Shown here: positions 33,342-42,164 of the stretch, one piece after another | Layout: the number at the start of each line of letters is the position of its first letter | Numbering within the stretch: position 1 is the stretch's first letter | Source of the DNA: Acididesulfobacillus acetoxydans | GTDB taxonomy: Bacteria > Bacillota > Desulfitobacteriia > Desulfitobacteriales > Desulfitobacteriaceae | Assembly: GCF_900016645.1 (NCBI RefSeq) | Contig: NZ_CDGJ01000132.1 | Reading direction: 5' to 3' (one strand) | Length of the DNA stretch: 64,000 bases | The notes under the pieces: generated by a model | Databases searched by the model: none | Told to the model about the DNA's origin: nothing | Seen by the model: only the letters and a program-made list of their open reading frames with translations | Program-made: the position numbers and the translations under genes

Positions 33342-34973
33342 ATGGCAAACGACGTAAACGTTAATTTGTTTGCCCGGCAGGCCACGGGCTTGGTCAGGCA
33401 TTGGTCGGTTTTCGACGCCTTTATTTACTCGTTTTTCTCCATCAATCTAATTACCCTGGGATTTTACATCTTTTCTTCTGCTCCCAATGTTCCGAATGGA
33501 CAGTTGATCCCTGCCCTGGTTGTCAGCGCGCTGTTTATTCTGTTTGAAGTCGGCGTTTACGCCATGATGATTTCAGTGATGCCCAGGGCCGGAGGAGATT
33601 ACGTCTGGCAGAGTCGCATTTTGGGCGGAGGTTTAGGCTTTGTCTTAGCCATGACCGGATGGGTATTGATCCTGTGGATGTGGATACCGGTGTATGGCTC
33701 TTTGCTTTCCTACGACGTCCTGACCCCGATTTTGGCGATACTCAGTTCAATCGGAAACAGCGCGGGTTTGGCCGCTGCCGCGGTGTGGTTCACGAGTCAG
33801 ACCGGGCTTTTCCTATCCTCGTTGCTTGTCATTCTGTTCGCCTTTGTTGTGATTGGTATTGGCATGAAATGGTATGCCAGAATCCAAAAGATATCGTTTT
33901 TTGTGGGGGTTCTGGGGCTTTTTACAGTATTTGTCATGCTGGCCGCCAGCACCCCAGCGCATTTTGCCGCGGAATTTAACCGATTCAGTCAGACCGTATT
34001 TGGAGTCAAAGACAGCAATACTTATCAGAGTATCATAGCGCTGGCAGCCAAGGGGGGATATAAAGCTCTGCCTTTTGGACATATGCCGCTTATGGCCAGC
34101 CTTCCGCTAATTCCTTTGCTGCTTTTCTTTAATCTCTGGCCAAACTGGGGCTCCACTTTATATGGTGAGGTTCGTGGAGCGAGCGAATTCCGTAAGAATT
34201 TCTGGGGGATGGCGGCCGCCGTCATCATTACAACCGTTTTGGCGATTGTTCTCGTCGCCCTTTTAGCGAAAGGCATCGGTTGGGATTTTTACAACACGGC
34301 GAATTTTGCCTTTTGGAGTGGTAAATCCCCCTTGCCGGTTTTTCCGTTCCTCAGCTTGTATGTTTCGTTTTTGACCCAAAATCCCTTGCTTCAGCTTTGG
34401 TTGGTTCTGTCCATGAGCGCTTGGTTTTTTGGTTGGGCCGGTACCGTTTTCCTGTCTTCAACCCGGGTTCTCTTTGCGGCTGCTTTCGACCGGGTGCTGC
34501 CCGACTGGATCGCGGAAGTGTCACCAAAGCATGGCACTCCCTTCCGGGCACTTCTGGTCATGGTGGTTCCCTCAGTCGTGCTGAGCGCTTTGTATGCCTA
34601 TTCGCCGACCTTTGCCAAGATGACTCTTGATACAACGGTGGTAATTGCCATCACCTATCTGGGGACGACAATTGCCGCCATGAGGCTGCCTGTCAAGGAT
34701 CCCGAACTCTTCCGCGCCTCTCCTATTGCCAAGTACAAAATTGGCAATATTCCGGTGATAACAATCATTTCCGTCGTCTTCGGCTTGTTCTTATTGTGGA
34801 ACATTTATATGTGGCTGGCTAAAGCGGTGTATGGTGTGAATGATCCGTTGTCCGCAGTCTTCATGTTGCTCCTTTACGTAATTGCCCTCGTCTATTTTCT
34901 CATATCGAAGAATTACCGAAAAAAACAGGGTATTGATCTTTCTTTGGTGCAAAAAACCATTCCTATTGAATGA
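33342..34973 (+). CDS. APC-superfamily amino acid/amine permease
   Basis: A membrane transporter of 543 aa with about 12 hydrophobic helices. The first helix region (FDAFIYSFFSINLITLGFYIF) and RAGGDYVWQSRILGGGLGF in helix 2-3 fit the amino acid-polyamine-organocation superfamily, where a glycine-rich unwound segment binds the substrate. Some loops are longer than usual. ATG 33342 follows GGGAGGG. Its place between choline- and betaine-aldehyde-type dehydrogenases suggests uptake of choline, ethanolamine or another amine feeding this pathway; this is inferred from context only. Confidence 0.82.
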   Translation: MANDVNVNLFARQATGLVRHWSVFDAFIYSFFSINLITLGFYIFSSAPNVPNGQLIPALVVSALFILFEVGVYAMMISVMPRAGGDYVWQSRILGGGLGFVLAMTGWVLILWMWIPVYGSLLSYDVLTPILAILSSIGNSAGLAAAAVWFTSQTGLFLSSLLVILFAFVVIGIGMKWYARIQKISFFVGVLGLFTVFVMLAASTPAHFAAEFNRFSQTVFGVKDSNTYQSIIALAAKGGYKALPFGHMPLMASLPLIPLLLFFNLWPNWGSTLYGEVRGASEFRKNFWGMAAAVIITTVLAIVLVALLAKGIGWDFYNTANFAFWSGKSPLPVFPFLSLYVSFLTQNPLLQLWLVLSMSAWFFGWAGTVFLSSTRVLFAAAFDRVLPDWIAEVSPKHGTPFRALLVMVVPSVVLSALYAYSPTFAKMTLDTTVVIAITYLGTTIAAMRLPVKDPELFRASPIAKYKIGNIPVITIISVVFGLFLLWNIYMWLAKAVYGVNDPLSAVFMLLLYVIALVYFLISKNYRKKQGIDLSLVQKTIPIE

Positions 34974-35125
34974 GCTCTTAGGTTCTGTAACAAAGGATTC
35001 CAAGGGGTAGTGACCCGTGGTGAGCCAAAGGAGCGCCGGGAGCGGGGCGTGAAAAAAAGAGAAGAGAACGAGAAGAACAAGAGAAGAGAAAGCGAAGGAG
35101 ACTACGAAAGGAGTTATGGAGCAAG

Positions 35126-36592
35126 TTGGAAGTTAAGAAAATGTGGATCGGCGGCGAATGGATGCTGTCCGAATCCGGGACAACCCGAGATCTAATCAAC
35201 CCGGCGAATGAAGAGGTCTACGCCCGGGTTGCGGAGGGCGACGTTGCAGACACCCGGAAAGCGATTGCTGCGGCCAGAGAAGCTTTTGACCATGGACCCT
35301 GGCCGAACATGCAGGTTACAGAACGGGCGGCAAAGTTGGCGAAAATTGCCGATCTGATTGAAAAGGACGGAGAGGATCTGGCTGTTCTGGAGACCACCGG
35401 CACCGGAAAAGGTCTGCGCGAAAGCCGCTTTGACGTAGCGGATGTTGTCTCAGCCTTCCGTTACTTTGCCGGACTTGCCGATAAACCCGGCGGGCAAACC
35501 TTCGATGTCCCCGCACCGGCCATGAGCATGGTCTTGCGTGAGCCGCTGGGAGTCTGCGGACAGATTGTTCCCTGGAACTATCCCATGCTGCAAATCTCCT
35601 GGAAACTTGCGCCTGCCTTGGCAGCGGGAAACACATGTGTTGTTAAGCCGAGTGAACTGACCCCTTTGAGCACCATCAGAATGATGGAGCTGATTGAGGA
35701 GGTGGGATTTCCTCCCGGCGTCATAAATCTGGTTTTGGGTCCGGGACCGACGGTCGGTAATGAGCTGGCAGCCAGTCAAGAGGTTGACTTTATTTCCTTC
35801 ACCGGAGGACCGATTGCAGGTCGCAGCATTATGCAGGCGGCTGCTTCCAACTTTAAGAGGGTCGCTCTGGAATTGGGAGGTAAATCACCCAATATTATCT
35901 TCGCTGATGTCGACCTGGATCTTGCCGTTGACTATGCACTGTTCGGTATTTTTGTTCATGCCGGACAGGTTTGCTCAGCCGGTTCCCGTCTGCTGGTGGA
36001 GGAATCCATTCACGATGAATTGGTAAGTCATCTTGTTGAGCGGGCTCAGAAAATTAGGTTGGGCAACGGAATGGATCCCGAGAGTGAAATGGGACCGTTG
36101 ATTTCGGCGCCTCATCGGGAAAGAGTTGAAAATTATATCCGCATTGGGATCGAGGAAGGGGCAAAATTGGTCTGTGGCGGAAAACGCCCGGCGGGTTTGA
36201 CCAGGGGCTATTTTCTGGAGCCGACCGTTTTTACCGATACTCATCCACAGATGAGAATTGTCCAGGAAGAGATCTTTGGCCCTGTGTTGGTGACCCAGAA
36301 ATTCAGTTCGGAAGAAGAAGCGGTAAAGTTGGCTAATGCTACAAAGTATGGCCTGGCGGGGGCTGTTTGGACGAATGATGTGACCCGGGCTCATAGAGTT
36401 GCGCGTCAATTGCGCGACGGTATCGTCTGGATCAACAATTATCATCCGTATTATGTGGAAGGACCCTGGGGTGGCTACAAACAAAGCGGTTTTGGGCGGG
36501 AGCTGGGAACTTTCGGCTTGGATGAATACACTCAAATTAAACAATTAGTCATCAATCTAGATGTTGCCCCCGTACGTTGGTTTAAGAATTGA
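35126..36592 (+). CDS. gbsA: NAD(P)-dependent aldehyde dehydrogenase, betaine-aldehyde type
   Basis: A soluble dehydrogenase of 488 aa that oxidises an aldehyde, probably betaine aldehyde to glycine betaine. It has the coenzyme-binding VPWNYPMLQISWKLAPALAAGN pattern, the catalytic glutamate in LELGGKSPN near residue 249 and the catalytic cysteine in GQVCSAGSR near 283. The C-terminal segment around GPWGGYKQSGFGRELG is typical of the betaine-aldehyde group. The start is TTG 35126 after AAAGGAG; the corresponding start in the damaged second copy at 41611 is ATG directly followed by TTG, which supports the choice. A terminator is not seen before the next gene. Confidence 0.88.
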   Translation: MEVKKMWIGGEWMLSESGTTRDLINPANEEVYARVAEGDVADTRKAIAAAREAFDHGPWPNMQVTERAAKLAKIADLIEKDGEDLAVLETTGTGKGLRESRFDVADVVSAFRYFAGLADKPGGQTFDVPAPAMSMVLREPLGVCGQIVPWNYPMLQISWKLAPALAAGNTCVVKPSELTPLSTIRMMELIEEVGFPPGVINLVLGPGPTVGNELAASQEVDFISFTGGPIAGRSIMQAAASNFKRVALELGGKSPNIIFADVDLDLAVDYALFGIFVHAGQVCSAGSRLLVEESIHDELVSHLVERAQKIRLGNGMDPESEMGPLISAPHRERVENYIRIGIEEGAKLVCGGKRPAGLTRGYFLEPTVFTDTHPQMRIVQEEIFGPVLVTQKFSSEEEAVKLANATKYGLAGAVWTNDVTRAHRVARQLRDGIVWINNYHPYYVEGPWGGYKQSGFGRELGTFGLDEYTQIKQLVINLDVAPVRWFKN

Positions 36593-36665
36593 GAGGGAAC
36601 TCTAAGGTGTGTTGCCGGCTGCAAAGGGACCCGTATCGCCGTCAATCGGTGTTTGGAGGGTAATG

Positions 36666-37604
36666 ATGACAAGATTATTCTTTGCGACAGATGTTCATGG
36701 TTCCGAAAAATGCTGGAAAAAGTTCATTTCAGCCGGGAAATTTTATAAAGCGGAAATCCTTATTTTAGGAGGGGATATGACCGGTAAGGCTATTGTGCCT
36801 GTGCTGGAAACTAAGGAGGGATTCAAGACGACTTTTCTGGAACAGGATTACACGATGCACAGCAGTGAGGAAACGGCACAAATGGAGGAGTTGATCCGCA
36901 ACCGGGGCTACTACCCGATTCGGATGGACTCAGACAGAATAGCGGAACTGGAAGCCAATCCTGAAAACGTCAATAAGTTATTTGTCGACGTTGCCAAGTC
37001 CACTGTGGAAAAATGGATGGACTATGCTGAGGACAAACTAAATAATTCCGGGATCAAGTGCTACGTCTGCCCGGGTAATGACGACATGTTTGAAATAGAT
37101 GAGGTCATCCGTAAAAGCGGAGCCGTGGAATTGACAGAGGGCAAAGTGGTCAGGCTAAGCCAGTATCATGAGATGATCAGCACAGGCTGGTCCAATCCCA
37201 CCCCTTGGAACACTCATCGGGAATGCTCTGAAGATGAGCTGAAGCGGAAACTTGATCGGATGGCGGAGCAGGTGGAAAACCTAAGTCAATGTGTTTTTAA
37301 TTTTCATTGCCCGCCTTATAATTCCGGGCTGGATGAAGCTCCGGAACTAGATAAAGATCTGCGTCCGAGGTACGCAGGGCGGTCTTTGATCCCGGTCGGA
37401 AGCCTGGCCGTAAAAGAGACGATCGAGACTTACAGGCCGCTGTTGGGATTATTCGGACATATCCACGAAGGAAAAGGGGTTAAGAAATTAAAAAAGTCAA
37501 CCTGTATTAACCCTGGTAGTTCCTATGAACAGGGAGTTCTCATGGGGGCCTTAGTAGAACTGGACAAGAAGGGGGTCCGGAGTTACCTCTTAACTTCCGG
37601 TTGA
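36666..37604 (+). CDS. Calcineurin-like metallophosphoesterase
   Basis: A 312-aa phosphoesterase with the binuclear metal motifs in order: FFATDVHGS (DxH) near residues 5-13, LILGGDMTGK (GD) near 30-39, a GNDD motif (CPGNDDMFE) near 135, FNFHCPPYNSG, and GHIHEGKG (GHxH) near 262. It would cleave a phosphate ester with two metal ions. ATG 36666 is preferred over the adjacent ATG 36663 because of spacing to GGAGG. It sits between the aldehyde dehydrogenase and a divergent MttB gene; release of choline or an analogue from a phosphoester is conceivable but unsupported. Confidence 0.82.
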   Translation: MTRLFFATDVHGSEKCWKKFISAGKFYKAEILILGGDMTGKAIVPVLETKEGFKTTFLEQDYTMHSSEETAQMEELIRNRGYYPIRMDSDRIAELEANPENVNKLFVDVAKSTVEKWMDYAEDKLNNSGIKCYVCPGNDDMFEIDEVIRKSGAVELTEGKVVRLSQYHEMISTGWSNPTPWNTHRECSEDELKRKLDRMAEQVENLSQCVFNFHCPPYNSGLDEAPELDKDLRPRYAGRSLIPVGSLAVKETIETYRPLLGLFGHIHEGKGVKKLKKSTCINPGSSYEQGVLMGALVELDKKGVRSYLLTSG

Positions 37605-37632
37605 TTTGGAGTGAACGGAGGGAGGGTTGGGT

Positions 37633-39045
37633 TTGGCAGCGCCGAGTCTGAGTGTTCTAAACGCGAAAGAAATTGAACAGATAAAAGACGCCAGCATGGA
37701 TATCTTGCAACACACCGGCGTCAAGATGGATTATGCTTCGGCCAGGGATGTTCTGCGGGCGCGAGGAGCCAAGGTTGAGGGAGAGATTGTCTTTTTCCCA
37801 CCCCGGCTGGTGCAGGAAGCCGTTATGTCAGCGCCGCGCGGGTTCAGGCTGTATGCCCGTAATCCGGCCAAGAACGTGAGCATCGGCGACGGGAATCCGG
37901 TATTTGTGCCGGGTTATGGCGCACCTTTTATCACTTCTGTAGATGGGGCTAAGCGCAAGGCTGTGTATGAGGATTTTGTCCAATTGGTCCGTTTGGCGGG
38001 GGCCAGTTCCAATATGGATATTACCGGCGGCGTTTTGGTCGAGCCCAATGATATTCCCGAGAAGCACAGGCATCAACAGATGCTCTATGCCTGCCTGGCT
38101 AATTCAGACAAACCGTTTATGGGCAGTGCGACCGGGGCTGAGCACGCCCGGGATTCTTTGGCTATGGCGGCGACTCTGTTTGAAGATGATGGCGACAGGC
38201 CCTCCCAGCCTGTGATGATCACCTTGATCAATTCTCTCTCGCCCTTGATGTATGACGCCAGGATGGCAGGGGCTTTGATGGAATATGCCGCGGCTGGTCA
38301 GCCCCTGATCATTGCATCCCTGGGCATGGCCGGGTCGACCATGCCGGCGACTCTGGCATCTGTCTTGTCCGTGCAAAATGCGGAGGTTTTGGCCGGGATC
38401 ACCTTGGCTCAGGTTGTGCGCGAGGGGACGCCGGTTGTCTATGGGTCAGCTTCGTCAATCACGGAGATGCGTTACGGTTCGTTGAGCATTGGAGCGCCGG
38501 AGGGTGCCTGGATTATTGCGGCGGCGGCACAAATCGCTCACTCCTACGGGTTGCCTTGCCGGGCCGGGGGGTCTCTGACCGACAGCAAATTGCCCGACGC
38601 CCAAGCGGCGTCGGAGAGCATGATGAATATGCTGACTGCCGGTTTGGCCGGAGTGGATGTGATCCTTCACGCGGCAGGCATCCTGGAATCCTATGTATCC
38701 ATGTCCTTGGAGAAGTTTGTCCTTGATGATGAGGCTTGCAGCGCCGTTAAACGAATCTTACGAGGGGGCGATGTAAATAAGGATACTTTGGCAGTAGGGT
38801 TAATCCACGATATCGGGCCGGGTGGAGAGTTTCTCTCAGCGGAACATACGTATGGGCATTTTCGTTCGGAGTTTTGGCAATCACCTTTGGCAGAGCGGGG
38901 CAGTTATGATCAATGGAGGCTGGAAGGAACCCGCACGGCATTGGTTAGGGCCCAAATACGTTTGCAACAAATATTGGAAAGTTACCAGGCACCGCCCTTG
39001 CCTAAGAAGGTGGAAAAGCGCCTGCGCGAGAGTGCCGCTAGGTAA
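37633..39045 (+). CDS. Divergent MttB-family methyltransferase without adjacent corrinoid protein
   Basis: A fifth MttB-superfamily protein, 470 aa, no internal TAG. It keeps the general pattern (DILQHTGVKMD near the start, LINSLSPLMYD, TPVVYGSASSITEM, AGGSLTDSKLPDAQAA, IGPGGEFLSAEHTYGHFRSEFW) but lacks both the type A (GTGSDTP) and type B (GPGPT) signatures, having PGYGAPFITS instead. No corrinoid gene adjoins it, so it would need to borrow one of the three carriers. It lies 28 bases after the phosphoesterase and 20 before the aldehyde:ferredoxin oxidoreductase. The start is TTG 37633 (or TTG 37627) after GGAGGGAGGG. It likely acts on another methylated compound. Confidence 0.85.
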   Translation: MAAPSLSVLNAKEIEQIKDASMDILQHTGVKMDYASARDVLRARGAKVEGEIVFFPPRLVQEAVMSAPRGFRLYARNPAKNVSIGDGNPVFVPGYGAPFITSVDGAKRKAVYEDFVQLVRLAGASSNMDITGGVLVEPNDIPEKHRHQQMLYACLANSDKPFMGSATGAEHARDSLAMAATLFEDDGDRPSQPVMITLINSLSPLMYDARMAGALMEYAAAGQPLIIASLGMAGSTMPATLASVLSVQNAEVLAGITLAQVVREGTPVVYGSASSITEMRYGSLSIGAPEGAWIIAAAAQIAHSYGLPCRAGGSLTDSKLPDAQAASESMMNMLTAGLAGVDVILHAAGILESYVSMSLEKFVLDDEACSAVKRILRGGDVNKDTLAVGLIHDIGPGGEFLSAEHTYGHFRSEFWQSPLAERGSYDQWRLEGTRTALVRAQIRLQQILESYQAPPLPKKVEKRLRESAAR

Positions 39046-39065
39046 AGTTACGAGGAGGTAACTGC

Positions 39066-40865
39066 ATGAAGGGCTACAGCGGGAAAATTATAAGGGTGGA
39101 TTTGGGCACACGCGAAGTGCGGATCGAAGAACCGCTCCGCCTGTGGTACGAAAAATACTTAGGCGGGAAGGGATTGGGCTATCGCTATCTTTTACAGGAC
39201 GTTGACGCGAAGGTCGATCCTCTAGGACCGGACAACGAGATCATATTCATGAACGGTCCGTTTGCCGGCACGATTGTTCCCACGTCTTCACGCCTGGCGG
39301 TTTTGACGAAATCCCCTGCGACCGGAACGATCCTGGTAAGCCTGGTCGGCGGGGGGGTTGCCGCGGAGCTGAAGTATGCCGGATATGATGGAATCATCAT
39401 TTGTGGTCGGGCCGCGAGCCCTGTCTATTTGTACGTCTCCAATCACAAGGTTGCCATTGAAAAGGCCGATGCTCTGTGGGGAAAGGGAATCCACGAAACG
39501 GAAGGCTGGCTGCGAGAGAAATATAAACCAGAAGTCAAGTCTTTGACGATTGGTCCGGGAGGAGAAAACGAAGTTCTTTATGCCTGTATTACAGTCGATT
39601 CTTATCATCAGGCCGGTCGCGGAGGGGCAGGGGCGGTGATGGGCAGCAAAAACCTGAAAGCCATCGTTGTGCAGGGTTCGACAGGGGTGCAGATCGGTAG
39701 TGATATGAAAAGTTTTTTGGACTATATCCTGGATATACGCAAGCGTGACGTTTTAACGGAAGCACACCTTTGGACCGATCTGACCGGAACTCCCGGCACG
39801 GTGGATGCCTCACAAGAAATTGGCGTTTTACCGACCCGGAATTATCAGGACGGCCAGTACGAAAAAGTGGCCGGAATTAACAGTGATGCAGTCAAAATGA
39901 AGTTGAAGAGAACAAGAGCCTGTGCCACCTGTCCTTTGGGATGCGGCCGGTTTACACAAGCCAAGGATGGGAGTTTGGTCGAAGGGCCGGAGTACGAGAC
40001 CCTTGGTTTAGCCGGGTCGAACTGTGATGTCGACGATATGGACACATTGATCCGCTTCAACAAGTTGTGCGATGATTTAGGGCTGGACACCATCTCCACC
40101 GGTGGAGTACTGGCTTTTGCCATGGAAGCGACAGAAAAAGGGATTTATGATTTTGGGATCCGTTTTGGCGAAGGCGAAAAAATGCTGGACTATGTAAAAA
40201 GAATCGCCGGGCGCCAGGATGTGGGAAACCTTTTGGCCGCTGGGGTCAAGCGGGCGGCAGCCGCCGTGGGTGGGCAAGACATTGCCATGGAAGTGAAAGG
40301 ACTGGAATTCCCGGCGTTTGATCCCCGGGGGAGTTATGGCATGGCTTTGGCTTATGCCACTTCGGACCGGGGAGCATGCCATCAGCGGGCTTTTGCCATT
40401 GAAGAGGACGCTTTTGGCTCGATGGATCCTTTTACTTTTGTCAATAAAGCGGAGGTCGTAAAGCGGCAGCAGGATTACAACAGTGCTAAAGATTCATTGA
40501 TCATCTGCGATTTCTGGCGTCCGTCTCCCGAAACCTTGGCGGAAATTTACACCAAAGTCACCGGTTGGCCCATGACGGCAAAAGAGTTGAAAATCTGTGG
40601 CGAGCGAATATGGAACATGGGGCAAATGTTTAACCAGGGTGCGGGATTCAGTAGGAAAGACGACTATCTGCCTCCAAGGGTTTTACATGATCCACTTTTA
40701 AATGGGCCGGCTGCTCATAAGACATTTAAGGTTGATGAATTCACCGCAAGTTTGTCTGAATTATACGGGATGCGCGGCTGGGATGAAAGTGGAAAAGTAC
40801 AAACAGAAAAGCTCAAGCAACTGGGGATGGATGATGGGATAGCAGGGGGGGAATCTGAACTATGA
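39066..40865 (+). CDS. aor: Tungsten-type aldehyde:ferredoxin oxidoreductase
   Basis: A 599-aa tungstopterin and iron-sulfur enzyme that oxidises aldehydes to acids while reducing ferredoxin, or the reverse. The N-terminal GYSGKIIRVDLGTREVRIEEP and GGKGLGYRYL are family hallmarks. The [4Fe-4S] cysteines appear in CATCPLGC near residues 285-292, with the fourth probably in IICDFW near 480. The cofactor-binding DDLGLDTISTG and the RGACHQR segment are also present. Length matches known AORs. ATG 39066 follows CGAGGAGG. Its start of the next gene overlaps its stop (ATGA), so the ferredoxin is its partner. In this setting betaine aldehyde or another aldehyde from the neighbouring dehydrogenases is a plausible substrate. 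Confidence 0.9.
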   Translation: MKGYSGKIIRVDLGTREVRIEEPLRLWYEKYLGGKGLGYRYLLQDVDAKVDPLGPDNEIIFMNGPFAGTIVPTSSRLAVLTKSPATGTILVSLVGGGVAAELKYAGYDGIIICGRAASPVYLYVSNHKVAIEKADALWGKGIHETEGWLREKYKPEVKSLTIGPGGENEVLYACITVDSYHQAGRGGAGAVMGSKNLKAIVVQGSTGVQIGSDMKSFLDYILDIRKRDVLTEAHLWTDLTGTPGTVDASQEIGVLPTRNYQDGQYEKVAGINSDAVKMKLKRTRACATCPLGCGRFTQAKDGSLVEGPEYETLGLAGSNCDVDDMDTLIRFNKLCDDLGLDTISTGGVLAFAMEATEKGIYDFGIRFGEGEKMLDYVKRIAGRQDVGNLLAAGVKRAAAAVGGQDIAMEVKGLEFPAFDPRGSYGMALAYATSDRGACHQRAFAIEEDAFGSMDPFTFVNKAEVVKRQQDYNSAKDSLIICDFWRPSPETLAEIYTKVTGWPMTAKELKICGERIWNMGQMFNQGAGFSRKDDYLPPRVLHDPLLNGPAAHKTFKVDEFTASLSELYGMRGWDESGKVQTEKLKQLGMDDGIAGGESEL

Positions 40866-41260
40866 AACTTATCTTGGATTCCTCGCGCTGCACCGGTTGC
40901 AAGAGTTGTGAGTTGGCATGTGCCGGTTTTCATGCCAATGCATTCGATCCGGGGAGATCCAGGATTCGAATTGTCAATGATCCTTACCAGGGAGAGAGTC
41001 TAATCAATGTTTGCCGAAATTGTCCGGATCATCCCTGTGTAAGCACTTGTCAGTTTGACGCCTGTACTTATAATGAAAGGACTGGCTTTGTAGAGGTTCA
41101 CGATGAAGTCTGCACACGTTGCAATGCCTGTGTTGCTGCTTGTTCTTATGATGCCGTTTTTCTTGATCCGATGACAGAACTGCCACTGATTTGTGACGGT
41201 TGTTCAGGAATACCGCGATGTGTGCCATTTTGCTATAAGGAGGCGATCCGGCTGGAGTAG
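40862..41260 (+). CDS. 4Fe-4S polyferredoxin, AOR partner
   Basis: A 132-aa electron-transfer protein with 17 cysteines in four groups: 10, 13, 16 and 20; 51, 54, 59, 63 and 68; 84, 87, 90 and 94; and 111, 114, 120 and 124. This resembles the HycB/DMSO-reductase FeS-subunit type with up to four [4Fe-4S] clusters. Its ATG overlaps the AOR stop by four bases, so it is translationally coupled and very probably passes electrons from AOR to ferredoxin or another redox complex. The protein has no membrane segment. Confidence 0.88.
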   Translation: MKLILDSSRCTGCKSCELACAGFHANAFDPGRSRIRIVNDPYQGESLINVCRNCPDHPCVSTCQFDACTYNERTGFVEVHDEVCTRCNACVAACSYDAVFLDPMTELPLICDGCSGIPRCVPFCYKEAIRLE

Positions 41261-41356
41261 ACGCATGAGAAAATCCGCTTAAAAGGAAAAAGTGGTTTTT
41301 CGCCATTGAAACCTGGCTATTCATCACCTACGTCTTCTCCGGAGAGATGATGGTGC

Positions 41357-41400
41357 TATAATGATATTTGTACGCCACGTACAGAAGAAACTGAATGAAC
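41357..41400 (+). promoter_or_regulatory. GbsR-type promoter and downstream operator, copy 2
   Basis: TATAAT at 41357-41362 and, 22 bp after its first base, a 22-bp motif at 41379-41400 (core ACAGAAGAAACTGAAT) that matches the site before the gbsR-like gene at 20 of 22 bases. The identical offset supports one promoter-operator unit duplicated here, now heading a damaged aldehyde dehydrogenase gene. Confidence 0.65.
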
Positions 41401-41467
41401 ATTCTTTAGTTCACTACGGACAGTCAAAGACTTTACAACCTGATAGTTAAGGCCGGAGTTTTAGAGA

Positions 41468-41525
41468 CAGCCGCAAGCCCATCTGTATGGTTTACCAGAC
41501 AGAAGTGTTTTGCGGTTGTTTTTTT
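41468..41525 (+). terminator. Terminator or attenuator in the leader of the ALDH remnant
   Basis: CAGCCGCAA (41468-41476) pairs with TTGCGGTTG (41510-41518) with one G-T pair, enclosing CTGTATGGT (41483-41491) opposite ACCAGACAG (41494-41502), and seven T follow (41519-41525). It lies about 100 bases after the start site expected from the promoter at 41357 and before the ALDH remnant. It may be a leader attenuator or simply a terminator. Confidence 0.7.
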
Positions 41526-41610
41526 GGGGAGGGGTGATTTTACGCTCCGCGTATTTTGAGGAAGGCGCGGGATTTGTTGTTTAACCAAAGATGAAAGGAA
41601 GATGAGACCA

Positions 41611-42011
41611 TGTTGGATGTTAAAAGGATGTGGATCAACGGGGAATCGATACCGGCGTAATCGGTAAAAATTCGTGATCTTTCAATCCTGCGAAAGAAGA
41701 GGTCTAGGTCCACGTCACAGAAAGGGTGTCGTAGATACCCGGAAGGCGATTGCCGTGGCCAGAAAGGCTTTTGACCATGGCCTTTGGCCGGAGACGCATG
41801 TTACAGAACGAGCGGCAATCGCCCGCAACTGCGGGGCGGCATCGTGTGGATCAATAATTATCACGCCTACTATGTGGAAGGACCTTGGGGTGGCTACAAA
41901 CAAAGCGGTTTCGGGCGGGAATTGGGAACCTTTGGCTTGGACGAATACACCCAAATCAAACAGCTGGCCATTAATTTAGAGGTCGCTCCTGTGCGCTGGT
42001 TTAAGAATTGA
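41611..42011 (+). pseudogene. Remnant of a second betaine-aldehyde-type dehydrogenase
   Basis: The start (ATG 41611, reading MLDVKRMWINGE) matches the N-terminus of the aldehyde dehydrogenase at 35126, including an AAAGGAAG ribosome site. A stop codon follows after 16 codons and the frame then shifts. Segments matching TRKAIA, AREAFDHG and VTERAA of the intact enzyme are still readable, after which about 340 codons are missing and the C-terminal 60 residues resume in frame (GIVWINNYHAYYVEG to PVRWFKN), almost identical to the intact copy. The gene is a duplicate destroyed by an internal deletion plus small lesions. Confidence 0.9.
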
Positions 42012-42164
42012 AGCTCTGCCACAGTCCGCCGAATGGTGAAGGAGGTGATGAGTCTCGAAGGGCAGTGATTCGGTACTCTATTGTTAATCGGTTATAGCTG
42101 TTGTAGCTGAGGAAAGAGACAATGCGACCGAGTTGGACTCCGTGTGTAAGGGGGTTGAAGGAAA

